Positions 7,743 to 15,007 of a DNA stretch of 39,797 bases are shown here, one piece after another. A program made the position numbers and the translations under genes. The notes under the pieces are model-generated. The model did no database searches. It saw nothing but the letters and a program-made list of their open reading frames with translations, and had not been told where the DNA came from. This DNA is from Dechloromonas sp. (GTDB lineage Bacteria > Pseudomonadota > Gammaproteobacteria > Burkholderiales > Rhodocyclaceae): positions 1 through 39,797 of the forward strand of contig JAABQV010000023.1 in the NCBI GenBank assembly GCA_011391255.1, in the 5' to 3' direction. The stretch's first letter is position 1, and every line of letters starts with the position of its first letter.

Positions 7743-8588
7743 TTAGCTGCCGGCCAGCGTGCGATGCCTGACGAGAACGCGGGCCTGCTGCTCGAACTCG
7801 CGGCGCAGCCATTCAGCGATATAGACCGAGCGGTGCTGGCCGCCGGTGCAGCCGATGGCGATGGTCAGGTAGTTGCGGTTGTCGCGCACGAAGCTGGGCA
7901 GCCAGGTGGAGACAAAGCGGGCGATGTCGTCGCGCATGCGAACGACTTCCGGTTCGGCTTCGAGAAAGTCGACGACTGCCTGGTCCTTGCCGGTCAGAAC
8001 CCGCAAATTGACGTCGTAATGCGGATTGGGCAGGCAGCGCACATCAAAGACAAAATCGGCGTCGAGCGGGATGCCGTGCTTGAAGCCGAAGGACTCGAAC
8101 ATCAACGTCAGCCCGCCGCCGGGGGTAATCTCGATGAACTGGCGGATCCACTCGCGCAGCGCGTTGGCCTTGAGATTGGACGTATCGATGCGATGGCCGA
8201 GGGTGGCAATCGGCTCCAGCAACTTACCTTCGGCAGCGATGGCTTCTTCAAGTGTTTCTCCCTGAGCCGCCAGCGGATGGCGCCGGCGCGATTCGGAATA
8301 ACGCTTGAGCAGGGTCTCGGGGCTGGCGTAGAGAAAAAGAAAGGTGGCGCGCAGGCCTTCTTTTTCCAGTTGTTCAAGCTTCTCGCTGAGTAGCGTAATG
8401 CCATCGCCCGAGCGTGCATCAATGGCGACGGCGATCTTGGCGATGCCTTCATTCCTGAGCATATTGACCAGCACCGTGAGCATCACCACCGGCAGATTAT
8501 CAACGCAGTAATAACCCGCATCTTCGAGCAGATGCAGGGCGACCGACTTGCCGGAGCCCGAAAGCCCGCTGATGAGTATGAGATCCAT
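7743..8588 (-). CDS. rapZ: RapZ RNase adapter / nucleotide-binding protein
   Basis: A 281-residue P-loop protein of the RapZ (YvcJ) family. In E. coli it binds the small RNA GlmZ and presents it to RNase E, tuning glucosamine-6-phosphate synthase. Visible motifs are Walker A GLSGSGKS (8-15), YYCVDNLP just after, and the C-terminal RNA-binding core GCTGGQHRS (246-254). The ATG at 8588 gives the family length; the frame continues to 8669 but would place about 27 hydrophobic residues in front of the P-loop. The gene is divergent from the M20 amidohydrolase. The rpoN-hpf-ptsN-hprK neighbours common elsewhere are not in the adjoining DNA. Confidence 0.95.
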   Translation of the reverse strand: MDLILISGLSGSGKSVALHLLEDAGYYCVDNLPVVMLTVLVNMLRNEGIAKIAVAIDARSGDGITLLSEKLEQLEKEGLRATFLFLYASPETLLKRYSESRRRHPLAAQGETLEEAIAAEGKLLEPIATLGHRIDTSNLKANALREWIRQFIEITPGGGLTLMFESFGFKHGIPLDADFVFDVRCLPNPHYDVNLRVLTGKDQAVVDFLEAEPEVVRMRDDIARFVSTWLPSFVRDNRNYLTIAIGCTGGQHRSVYIAEWLRREFEQQARVLVRHRTLAGS

Positions 8589-8659
8589 GGCCTGCAGCAT
8601 AATCAAGGCGGCAAAGGCAAGCAAGCTTGGGCATAATAGGCGCCAACAAGGAGCTTGCC

Positions 8660-9835
8660 ATGCGACCAATGATTCCCCTCCTCGATTTGCCTTTTCTGGC
8701 CGAATTGACCACCTTGCGCCGCGACATACACGCGCATCCTGAGCTTGCCTTCAACGAGAACCGGACGTCGGATATTGTTGCCGCAGAACTGACACGCTAC
8801 GGTCTCGAAGTCCATCGCGGCCTCGCCAAAACTGGCGTCGTCGGCGTGCTGCGCGCCGGCAGCTCAGCAAAAATGATCGGCCTGCGTGCCGACATGGACG
8901 CGCTGCCGGTCGCCGAGCTGAACGAGTTTCCACACCACTCGCGCTATCAGGGCAAGATGCACGCCTGCGGCCACGATGGCCATACGGCTACCTTGCTTGG
9001 TGCGGCGCGTTATCTGGCCGCCAATCCGGATTTTGATGGCACGGCAGTCTTTATTTTTCAGCCGGCGGAAGAATCCGAGGGCGGTGCGGCGGTGATGATC
9101 GAGGAAGGTCTCTTCGAGCGCTTCCCGGTCGAGGCGGTTTTTGGTCTGCATAACTGGCCGGGTATCCCGGTTGGTGAAATGGCCGTAATGCCCGGCCCGG
9201 TGATGGCTGGCACCTGCGCGCTGGAGATTTTTGTGCGCGGTCACGGCTGCCATGCGGCAATGCCGCATCAGGGCGTCGATGCGATTGTTGCCGGCGCGCA
9301 ATTGGTCCAGGCGCTGCAAACGGTGGTCAGCCGCACGCTGCACCCGTGCGACTCGGCGGTGGTCAGCATTACCCAGTTTCATGCCGGCGCGGCGTGGAAT
9401 GTGATTCCCGAAGAGGTGGTTCTGCGCGGCACGATACGCAGCTTCAAACCGGATGTGCAGGAAGCTATCGAGCGCGCCATCGAGCGTTTGTGCAGCGGCA
9501 TTGCGGCAGCCAACGGGGCGCAGATCAGCGTGCGTTTTGACCATCGTTATCCACCTACGGTCAACAGCGTAAACGAGGCAAATTTTTGTCGTGATGTTGC
9601 GCAGCAGGTCTTTGGTGGTGAGCGAGTGCGAACTGACGAGTTGCCGTCGATGGGCGCCGAGGACTTTGCCTACATGTTGCGCGAAAAGCCGGGCTGCTAT
9701 GTCTGGCTGGGCAACGGCCCGGGCACCGGCGGCTGTACCCTGCACAATCCGCATTACGACTTCAATGACGAATTGCTGACCCTGGGCGTGAGCTATTGGG
9801 CGCAGCTTGTCCGTCAGGCCTTGCCCAAAGTTTAG
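8660..9835 (+). CDS. M20-family amidohydrolase (hippurate hydrolase-like)
   Basis: A cytosolic metal-dependent amidase of peptidase family M20D (391 residues) that would hydrolyse N-acyl amino acids or similar amides. It has DIHAHPELAFNE near the N-terminus, metal ligands in HACGHDGH (Cys103, His105), the catalytic glutamate pair in FQPAEESEGGA, and the ligands in VFGLHNWPG and CTLHNPHYDFND. The dimerisation domain lies between. The ATG at 8660 has AAGGAG seven bases upstream and is preferred over an upstream TTG at 8627. The substrate is uncertain: hippurate, N-acetyl amino acids and auxin conjugates are all hydrolysed by relatives. A CATAAT at 8632-8637 could be a -10 element, but no clear -35 is seen. 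Confidence 0.9.
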   Translation: MRPMIPLLDLPFLAELTTLRRDIHAHPELAFNENRTSDIVAAELTRYGLEVHRGLAKTGVVGVLRAGSSAKMIGLRADMDALPVAELNEFPHHSRYQGKMHACGHDGHTATLLGAARYLAANPDFDGTAVFIFQPAEESEGGAAVMIEEGLFERFPVEAVFGLHNWPGIPVGEMAVMPGPVMAGTCALEIFVRGHGCHAAMPHQGVDAIVAGAQLVQALQTVVSRTLHPCDSAVVSITQFHAGAAWNVIPEEVVLRGTIRSFKPDVQEAIERAIERLCSGIAAANGAQISVRFDHRYPPTVNSVNEANFCRDVAQQVFGGERVRTDELPSMGAEDFAYMLREKPGCYVWLGNGPGTGGCTLHNPHYDFNDELLTLGVSYWAQLVRQALPKV

Positions 9836-9848
9836 ACACTGCTGCATT

Positions 9849-9918
9849 CGTCATCCTCGCGCAGGCGGGGATCCGGAGCCTTGGTTTGCATGGATGCCCC
9901 GCCTGCTCGGGAATGACG
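9849..9918. repeat. Intergenic inverted repeat
   Basis: Two arms of about 26 bases (9849-9874 and 9892-9918) are imperfect reverse complements, built on CGTCAT-C-CGCGCAGGCGGG and its partner ending GGGAATGACG, with a spacer of about 17 bases. This is a widespread proteobacterial mosaic-type repeat. It lies between the convergent amidohydrolase and DUF1289 genes and may serve as a transcript end. Confidence 0.7.
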
Positions 9919-9950
9919 GTTCGCTCAACCGGCGACCTGCAGCGGCAGGC

Positions 9951-10121
9951 TTATTCCGGCTTATCTGAATCGTGTTTATTTAGCGGCGTCAGCACGGCGG
10001 GGGCGGCTTCAGCGACGACGCCCGGACCGGGCAGCGGCGGCCGGCCGCAACCCAGGCAATAGCCGGAATCAGGGTCAAGCATGCAGATGCCGACGCAGGG
10101 GTAAAGGTCTTCGTCACTCAT
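9951..10121 (-). CDS. Small DUF1289-like cysteine protein (second copy)
   Basis: A 56-residue protein beginning MSDEDLYPCVGICMLDP. Four cysteines (9, 13, 22, 25) in a CxxxC-x8-CxxC pattern match the N-terminal part of DUF1289 proteins and could bind zinc or an iron-sulfur cluster. A proline/alanine-rich tail follows. It begins eight bases inside the end of the neighbouring DUF1289 gene, with the start at ATGAGTGA, so it is likely translated by coupling. The longer frame upstream runs through that gene and is not used. The function of the family is unknown. Confidence 0.7.
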   Translation of the reverse strand: MSDEDLYPCVGICMLDPDSGYCLGCGRPPLPGPGVVAEAAPAVLTPLNKHDSDKPE

Positions 10122-10308
10122 GCGTATTGGGATCAATCCGGGTGCCGTGCTCCAAGCGGCGTTGAGCAATGTCGGCAAGGATTCGGGCGCGCTGAGTTTC
10201 ATTGACACGCGACCAGATAGTGATTTCTTCCAAGGTGCGGAAACAGCCGAGACAAAGTTGGTTGTCGGCATCCATTTTGCAGATGTTGAGGCAGGGTGAG
10301 GTGATCAT
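10114..10308 (-). CDS. DUF1289 domain protein
   Basis: A 64-residue protein, MITSPCLNICKMDADNQL onward, with the DUF1289 cysteines at 6, 10, 19 and 22 followed by the family's FRTLEEITIWS segment and an arginine-rich helix. The spacing suggests a small metal-binding domain; no activity is established for the family. The ATG follows the TGA of the 329-residue gene with no gap, pointing to one mRNA and coupled translation. A shorter paralogue follows with an eight-base overlap. Confidence 0.85.
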   Translation of the reverse strand: MITSPCLNICKMDADNQLCLGCFRTLEEITIWSRVNETQRARILADIAQRRLEHGTRIDPNTHE

Positions 10309-11298
10309 TCAGATGAGCATGAAACGATGTTGTTGGTCACGTACCGCCTCGACCGCCTCAAGCGCTTCGTCACGGCTGATGCGGGCGAGGATGACCAGAT
10401 AATGACGCTTGTCGCGGGCAGTTAGTTCTGGAAAATCAAGGGTATGGAGGTTGGCATCCTGGCTGCCGCTGTCATTGACAATCCCGAGGCGGTCGACCGT
10501 GATGGTGACCGGCGTCAAGGCCAGTGACTTTTCAGGGGTATGGAGAAATTCGGCCAGTGCCTCAAGCAACTGGTCGGGCATCAGCGATTCGGCCGACTGG
10601 CGCAGCCGCTGGTCGAGTTCTTCCAGATGACGGGTATGGACGGCCTGTTCATGCCCCGAGGCTTTTCCCCGGAAGACGGTGAGGTGGGCGCGCTCAACCG
10701 ATAGATCGGCGCGCAAGCCTTCCCGCTCGGCACGCAGGGCCTCGACGTGGTCGTGGAAGGTGTTGAGCAGGCTGTCAAGCGAACCGGTACGCAGGTTTTG
10801 CAGCGTGGTTTCAAGCGAATTACTGGGCTGGATCAGCGTGTGATCGGAAAAGTAGATAACGGTCTGCGGCACGTCTGCTTGCACGACGGAGCCTTGAACA
10901 GCCATCCCAAGCTGGCGCTTTTGCTGGCGGCGGGCGGCAAACAGGGCGTAGAAATACTCGCTTTCCCAGCAGCTTGGCTCGGCCAGGTAGTCACGAACGG
11001 CCTCACTGCGCCCGAGCATCTGGTCAATATCATTGGCCGTGGCGAATAGTGCATGAATCAGCGGATCATTGGAAAAAGCCTGGCGATTGACGTCGATCGG
11101 ACCGGGCAGCGCGCTGATCAGGCCGTCGCAATAACCGAGTGCGTATTCGAGCGGGTTGGCCAGCTTCTGCTCAAAGCCACTGGCCGCCTTGAGTTGTGGA
11201 TTGACCAGTTCACAGACCCGCAGCAGCGCATTCTCCACCGCCGGACTGAGCGGCGGAGCGGGCTTTAAAAAATCGGCGACGGCAGAAAAAAGGCTCAC
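10309..11298 (-). CDS. Conserved hypothetical protein (329 residues)
   Basis: A soluble, mostly helical protein of about 329 residues that I cannot assign. The first half contains NPLEYALGYCDGLISALPG and a segment rich in aromatic residues (CWESEYFYALFAARRQQKRQ). Residues about 165-245 look like a long coiled coil (leucine and charged residues around EALRAEREGLRADLSVERA). The C-terminal third appears to be an alpha/beta domain ending in DQQHRFMLI. There is no signal peptide or membrane span. The GTG at 11298 overlaps the stop of the HMG-CoA-lyase-family gene (GTGA), which decides the start over a TTG six codons upstream. The next gene starts right at its stop. Confidence 0.75.
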   Translation of the reverse strand: MSLFSAVADFLKPAPPLSPAVENALLRVCELVNPQLKAASGFEQKLANPLEYALGYCDGLISALPGPIDVNRQAFSNDPLIHALFATANDIDQMLGRSEAVRDYLAEPSCWESEYFYALFAARRQQKRQLGMAVQGSVVQADVPQTVIYFSDHTLIQPSNSLETTLQNLRTGSLDSLLNTFHDHVEALRAEREGLRADLSVERAHLTVFRGKASGHEQAVHTRHLEELDQRLRQSAESLMPDQLLEALAEFLHTPEKSLALTPVTITVDRLGIVNDSGSQDANLHTLDFPELTARDKRHYLVILARISRDEALEAVEAVRDQQHRFMLI

Positions 11299-12203
11299 GC
11301 TGGGGCACTCGCACAAAGAGCCCGGCCGGCCTTGGCACCATTCGGGCGGTTGATGACGCTGGAAATCCAGTCGCCGATGCCTGCCAGTTTAGCCAGATCG
11401 ATGCCGCTTTCAATGCCTAATCCATTCAGCAGGTAAACCACGTCTTCCGAAGCCACATTGCCGGAAGCGCCTTTGGCATAGGGGCAGCCGCCCAGACCGG
11501 CGATGGAAGTGTCAAAAGTTGCCAGGCCCATGTGCAGCGAGGCGTAAATATTGGCAATCGCCATGCCGTAGGTGTCGTGATAATGGCCGGCCAGTCGTTC
11601 GACCGGAATTGATTTGGCGCAGGCTTCAATCATGCGCTGGATGGAGTTCGGCGTGCCGACACCGATGGTGTCACCAAGCGACACTTCATAGCAGCCCATG
11701 TCGAAAAGGGTTTTGGCAATGCTGGCGGCTTGCTCTGGCGCGATGGCGCCCTCGTAAGGGCAGCCAACCACGCACGAAACATAACCGCGTACCTTGATTT
11801 CCAGCGACGAGGCGACCGAAAGGATGGGTTCGAAGCGCTTCAGGCTCTCGGCGATGCTGCAATTGATGTTTTTTTGCGAAAATGACTCGGAAGCTGCGGC
11901 GAAAATCGCCACTTCTGTCGCCCCGGCCTGAACCGCCGCGTCGAAACCCTGCAAATTCGGCGTTAAAACCGGGTAGACCGCAGCAGGATGCCGGCTGATG
12001 CCTTGCATCACTGCAGCATTGTCGGCCATCTGCGGCACCCACTTTGGCGAGACGAAGGAGGTCGCTTCTATAGCGCGCACCCCGGCAGCGGCGAGGCGGT
12101 TGATCAGCTCAATTTTGATCGCCGTCGGGACGATCTGATTCTCGTTCTGTAACCCGTCACGCGGGCCGACTTCGACGATTTTTACCTGGGTTGGGAATGT
12201 CAT
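11295..12203 (-). CDS. mvaB: Hydroxymethylglutaryl-CoA lyase family protein
   Basis: A TIM-barrel lyase of 302 residues that should split 3-hydroxy-3-methylglutaryl-CoA (or a close analogue) into acetyl-CoA and acetoacetate, the last step of leucine breakdown. The N-terminal VEVGPRDGLQNE carries the metal and substrate residues. SFVSPKWVPQMAD, FDMGCYEVSLGDTIGVGTP, the metal ligands in GHYHDTYGMA, and the GLGGCPYAKGASGN active-site cysteine loop follow. The ATG at 12203 is taken over a TTG at 12212 because AAAGG lies at a usable distance from it. Other leucine-degradation genes are absent from this window. It heads a unit with the 329-residue unknown and two DUF1289 genes. Confidence 0.93.
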   Translation of the reverse strand: MTFPTQVKIVEVGPRDGLQNENQIVPTAIKIELINRLAAAGVRAIEATSFVSPKWVPQMADNAAVMQGISRHPAAVYPVLTPNLQGFDAAVQAGATEVAIFAAASESFSQKNINCSIAESLKRFEPILSVASSLEIKVRGYVSCVVGCPYEGAIAPEQAASIAKTLFDMGCYEVSLGDTIGVGTPNSIQRMIEACAKSIPVERLAGHYHDTYGMAIANIYASLHMGLATFDTSIAGLGGCPYAKGASGNVASEDVVYLLNGLGIESGIDLAKLAGIGDWISSVINRPNGAKAGRALCASAPA

Positions 12204-12268
12204 TTTCGGCAACCTTTATTGCGTGGAGGTTCTATTTTCAGTCATTGTGATGCTTGGATGCCGAATGC

Positions 12269-12559
12269 TTACCAGAAGCCGGCTTCCCGTTGATGTCGAA
12301 TGGCGAGAATCAATACCGCATCGTCGGCCGCTTGGTAATTGTAAAGAGCGATGTAACCGGTTCTGCCACGGGAAATGACCAATTCCCGTAAATCGTCTTC
12401 GACAGGGCGGCCGATCATGGGGTGGCGTTTCAAAATACTCACCGCCTCTTCAATCAGTGAGAAGGTGGCTTCTGCCGCAAGCGCGTCGGTTTCAGCAAGG
12501 AAAGCGGTGAGATATTCGATATCGGCAAGCGCTGCCGGGGAATAACTCAGGCGCGCCAT
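12269..12559 (-). CDS. ParE/RelE-superfamily toxin
   Basis: A 96-residue plasmid-stabilisation-type toxin. The pattern LSYSPAALADIEYLTAFLAE at the start, HPMIGRPVEDDLRELVIS in the middle and a C-terminal YNYQAADDAVLILAIRHQRE are typical of ParE-like members, which usually poison DNA gyrase; RelE-like ribosome-dependent cleavage cannot be excluded. It overlaps the antitoxin gene upstream by 13 bases, the usual antitoxin-first order. It is an isolated pair set between metabolic genes. Confidence 0.9.
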   Translation of the reverse strand: MARLSYSPAALADIEYLTAFLAETDALAAEATFSLIEEAVSILKRHPMIGRPVEDDLRELVISRGRTGYIALYNYQAADDAVLILAIRHQREAGFW

Positions 12560-12831
12560 TTTTTCAGGGAAGGGCGTTCCGAACTCCGGCCGGCCAGACG
12601 TGAGCGTATGTAGGCATGAACTTCATCGCCGTCATAGCCTTCACCGCTTTTCAACATGTCATCGCGGGCTGCTGATGCGCGATTGATAAAGCTCTGCCGT
12701 GCCTCGGCGGCCTTTGCTGCCTGCTCGATGGCACCAACCATGAAGGCATGCGGAGAAACGCCCTGTTGTTCAGCAGCAACGATGGCACGTTGTTTCAGTT
12801 CATCGGGTAGTTTGAGCGAAGTGGTGGACAT
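12547..12831 (-). CDS. Ribbon-helix-helix antitoxin
   Basis: A 94-residue antitoxin. Residues 1-45 (STTSLKLPDELKQRAIVAAE and then GVSPHAFMVGAIEQA) fit a CopG/ParD ribbon-helix-helix that would bind DNA as a dimer and repress its own operon. The C-terminal half (DDMLKSGEGYDGDEVHAYIRS, here split into two by a turn) should wrap the toxin. The ATG at 12831 is preferred over an upstream start at 12963, because GGAG lies about nine bases ahead and the longer form would run through the palindrome at 12850-12869. It overlaps the toxin gene. Confidence 0.88.
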   Translation of the reverse strand: MSTTSLKLPDELKQRAIVAAEQQGVSPHAFMVGAIEQAAKAAEARQSFINRASAARDDMLKSGEGYDGDEVHAYIRSRLAGRSSERPSLKKWRA

Positions 12832-12849
12832 GGAGAGGCTCCGGATGCT

Positions 12850-12869
12850 GGTGTTACTAAGGTAGCACC
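12850..12869. promoter_or_regulatory. Candidate operator of the toxin-antitoxin operon
   Basis: A 20-base imperfect palindrome GGTGTTAC-TAAG-GTAGCACC has arms matching at seven of eight positions. It lies 18 bases upstream of the antitoxin ATG, where ribbon-helix-helix antitoxins normally bind to repress their own promoter. A CTGACA that could be a -35 element lies about 10 bases further upstream on the minus strand; the -10 is not clear. Confidence 0.5.
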
Positions 12870-12935
12870 CCTTGTTGTCAGGCGCAACCGGGTCTTTATT
12901 TTCTGATTTTGACCATAAACCCGCAGCTGCTTTTT

Positions 12936-13538
12936 TTAGAGCTGTTGTTCTGTTTTCAGCCATTTGCTGACCGGCTCGGCTTGGTAAGCGGCCATCGCTT
13001 CGAGCAGGCGCTCAATGTCAGTTTCGGCCAGCGCCATCGCCCGGTTCTGCTCGCGCAGGAAACCTTCGCTCACCGCATGCTCGAAAAGTGCCAGCAAAGG
13101 GTCATAAAAGCCCGCCACATTAAGTAGCCCCATCGGTTTCACGTGGAACCCGAGTTGCCCCCAGGTGAGAATTTCGCAAAATTCCTCGAAGGTGCCAAAG
13201 CCGCCGGGCAGTGCGATGAAACCGTCGGAAAGCTCAGCCATACGCGCCTTGCGCGTGTGCATCGAATCGACCACTTCAATGCGCGTCAGCGCCCGGTGAT
13301 CGACGGCGCGCCCGGCAACTTCCTTGCCCATCAGCGCCTCCGGAATGACGCCAATAACCGTGCCGCCAGCCTCCAGGCAGGCGTCAGCAACGGCGCCCAT
13401 GAGGCCGATATTGCCGGCACCATAGACGAGTTCGATGCCGCGCGCGGCAAGCAGCCGCCCGAGCTTTTCAGCCTCGGCGCGGTAGATCGGTTTGTGGCCG
13501 GCGTTCGAGCCGCAGAAGACGCAGATTCGTTTCAGCAT
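12936..13538 (-). CDS. LOG family protein (nucleotide 5'-monophosphate phosphoribohydrolase)
   Basis: A 200-residue Rossmann-like enzyme of the LOG (lonely guy) family, which removes ribose 5-phosphate from cytokinin nucleotides or, in bacteria, from AMP and other nucleoside monophosphates. The N-terminal RICVFCGSNAG, YGAGNIGLMGAVADA, DSMHTRKARMAELSDGFIAL and the catalytic PGGFGTFEEFCEILTW motif are all present. Length is normal. It reads leftward ahead of the toxin-antitoxin pair, 104 bases before the antitoxin start, and is probably not co-regulated with it. Confidence 0.93.
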   Translation of the reverse strand: MLKRICVFCGSNAGHKPIYRAEAEKLGRLLAARGIELVYGAGNIGLMGAVADACLEAGGTVIGVIPEALMGKEVAGRAVDHRALTRIEVVDSMHTRKARMAELSDGFIALPGGFGTFEEFCEILTWGQLGFHVKPMGLLNVAGFYDPLLALFEHAVSEGFLREQNRAMALAETDIERLLEAMAAYQAEPVSKWLKTEQQL

Positions 13539-13633
13539 TTTAAAGACCGTCGATGTTGGCCGCAGTCAGGCGAGCGGAAATGACAACAACCGGCTCATTC
13601 ATGCTGGCTGTCCGGGAGTGCATTTGGATGATT

Positions 13634-14782
13634 TCAAGCATCCAGGGCTTTCAGTGCGGCGTCGTAGCGTGTAGGCAAGTCTTCGGGGCAGTCGACGGTG
13701 ATGCCGAGGTCGTGCACCAGACCATCTTTGAGTCCGTATATCCAGCCATGCACGGTCACCTTCTGGCCGCGCGACCAGGCATCCTGGACGACCGGGTTGT
13801 GGCAGACATTCGTTACCTGCTCGAGGACGTTGAGTTCGCACATGCGATCGTGACGCTGTCCTTCCGGCAGGCTATCGACATTGGCGAGATGTTTTTTGTG
13901 GACGTCATGGACATGGCGCAGCCAGAGATCGACAATGCCGACCCGCTCTCGGCGAAGCGCGGCACCAACGCCACCACAGCCGTAGTGACCGACAACCATA
14001 ATGTGCTTCACTTTCAGCACATCGACCGCGTACTGGATCACTGACAGACAGTTGAGGTCAGTATGAACGACGACATTGGCGATATTGCGATGGACGAAAA
14101 CCTCGCCCGGTAGCAGGCCGACGATTTCGTTGGCCGGTACGCGCGAGTCGGAACAGCCGATCCACAGCAGTTCCGGGGTCTGTATCTTGGACAGCTTGTT
14201 GAAATAACCGGGATCGACTTCTTGCATCTTGCGCGCCCAGGCGCGGTTAAAGTCGAAGAGGTGCGACAGGTTTTCGCTGCGGATTTCCTCCTCCGACCAG
14301 TTGTCGAGGTCGAGAGCGAGGAACATTGTGCCTTCGACCGGCGTCTTGTAGTAGGCAGGCGCCTCGGTGAAACCAAGTTCGCGATAGAGTTTGACCGCCA
14401 TGCGCATGTTGGGCAGGGTATCGATCATCAGTTTGCGATAGCCGATTTCCTTGGCCGCCTTGATCGCCGCCAGTGCCAGCCGGGAACCGATGCCATGACC
14501 GCGCATCCCGGGATCGACATAAAGACGCTTCATTTCGCAGACGCCCTCGCTGTCGGGTAGCGGCCGGACGCCCACACAGCCGGCCGGCTTGCCCTTGATT
14601 TCGGCGAAGAAGAGCCGACCTTGCGGGGCCACGTAAGCGCCGGGCAAAGAGGCCATTTCCTGATCAAAATTCTGGTACGACAGATCGACACCCAGCCAGG
14701 CTGCGTAGTTGCGAAAGTACTGACGTACCTGCTCAAGTGCCCCGGTGTCGTCGTTGCCAAGGGTGCGAAGTTTCAAGTTCAT
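13634..14782 (-). CDS. GNAT acetyltransferase-beta-carbonic anhydrase fusion
   Basis: One uninterrupted frame of 382 residues joins two enzymes. Residues 1-157 are a GNAT acyltransferase, with acetyl-CoA motif A at about 85-110 (KRLYVDPGMRGHGIGSRL). Residues 165-382 are a beta-class carbonic anhydrase with zinc ligands Cys210, His266 and Cys269, the Asp212-Arg214 dyad in CSDSR, VVGHYGCGG, and the HRNIANVV loop. The C-terminal half should interconvert CO2 and bicarbonate in the cytosol. The N-terminal half would acetylate an amine that cannot be named. Both halves keep their key residues, so both could be active. The linker is short, with no stop or frameshift at the junction. It is divergent from the metallo-hydrolase/phaC unit. 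Confidence 0.92.
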   Translation of the reverse strand: MNLKLRTLGNDDTGALEQVRQYFRNYAAWLGVDLSYQNFDQEMASLPGAYVAPQGRLFFAEIKGKPAGCVGVRPLPDSEGVCEMKRLYVDPGMRGHGIGSRLALAAIKAAKEIGYRKLMIDTLPNMRMAVKLYRELGFTEAPAYYKTPVEGTMFLALDLDNWSEEEIRSENLSHLFDFNRAWARKMQEVDPGYFNKLSKIQTPELLWIGCSDSRVPANEIVGLLPGEVFVHRNIANVVVHTDLNCLSVIQYAVDVLKVKHIMVVGHYGCGGVGAALRRERVGIVDLWLRHVHDVHKKHLANVDSLPEGQRHDRMCELNVLEQVTNVCHNPVVQDAWSRGQKVTVHGWIYGLKDGLVHDLGITVDCPEDLPTRYDAALKALDA

Positions 14783-14845
14783 GGCTGTTCAGCTCCTGTT
14801 GCCAAGCTCCCGTCCGAAGCCCGGCGGGAGCGTGTTATGCGGTTT

Positions 14846-14862
14846 CCGCGAAAATTTCGCGG
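14846..14862. promoter_or_regulatory. Perfect palindrome between divergent genes
   Basis: CCGCGAAA-A-TTTCGCGG is a perfect 8-base-arm palindrome around a single central base, in the 225-base gap between the acetyltransferase-carbonic anhydrase fusion and the metallo-hydrolase gene. It has the size and symmetry of a dimeric repressor site but could also be a hairpin. No gene was found in this gap. Confidence 0.35.
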
Positions 14863-15007
14863 CCGGTTAGCATTCTACGGATTTCCGGGGCGTGCAAAAC
14901 GGCTTGCAAGGGCCTCCTGACAGTGCGCACCCGTTAAACCGATCACCGGATATTTTTCGATTCGCTACAGTATGGTACCTTGCATGCCTCTCCAGACTGG
15001 TTAGCCC

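Noticed and set aside
7675..7812. N-terminal extension of the NusG-II protein
   Set aside because: The extension translates the palindromic repeat and overlaps the end of rapZ; the internal ATG is in front of the membrane segment.
8864..9847. 327-codon minus-strand frame inside the M20 amidohydrolase
   Set aside because: It is antisense to a gene with all catalytic motifs, and its own translation has no recognisable domain.
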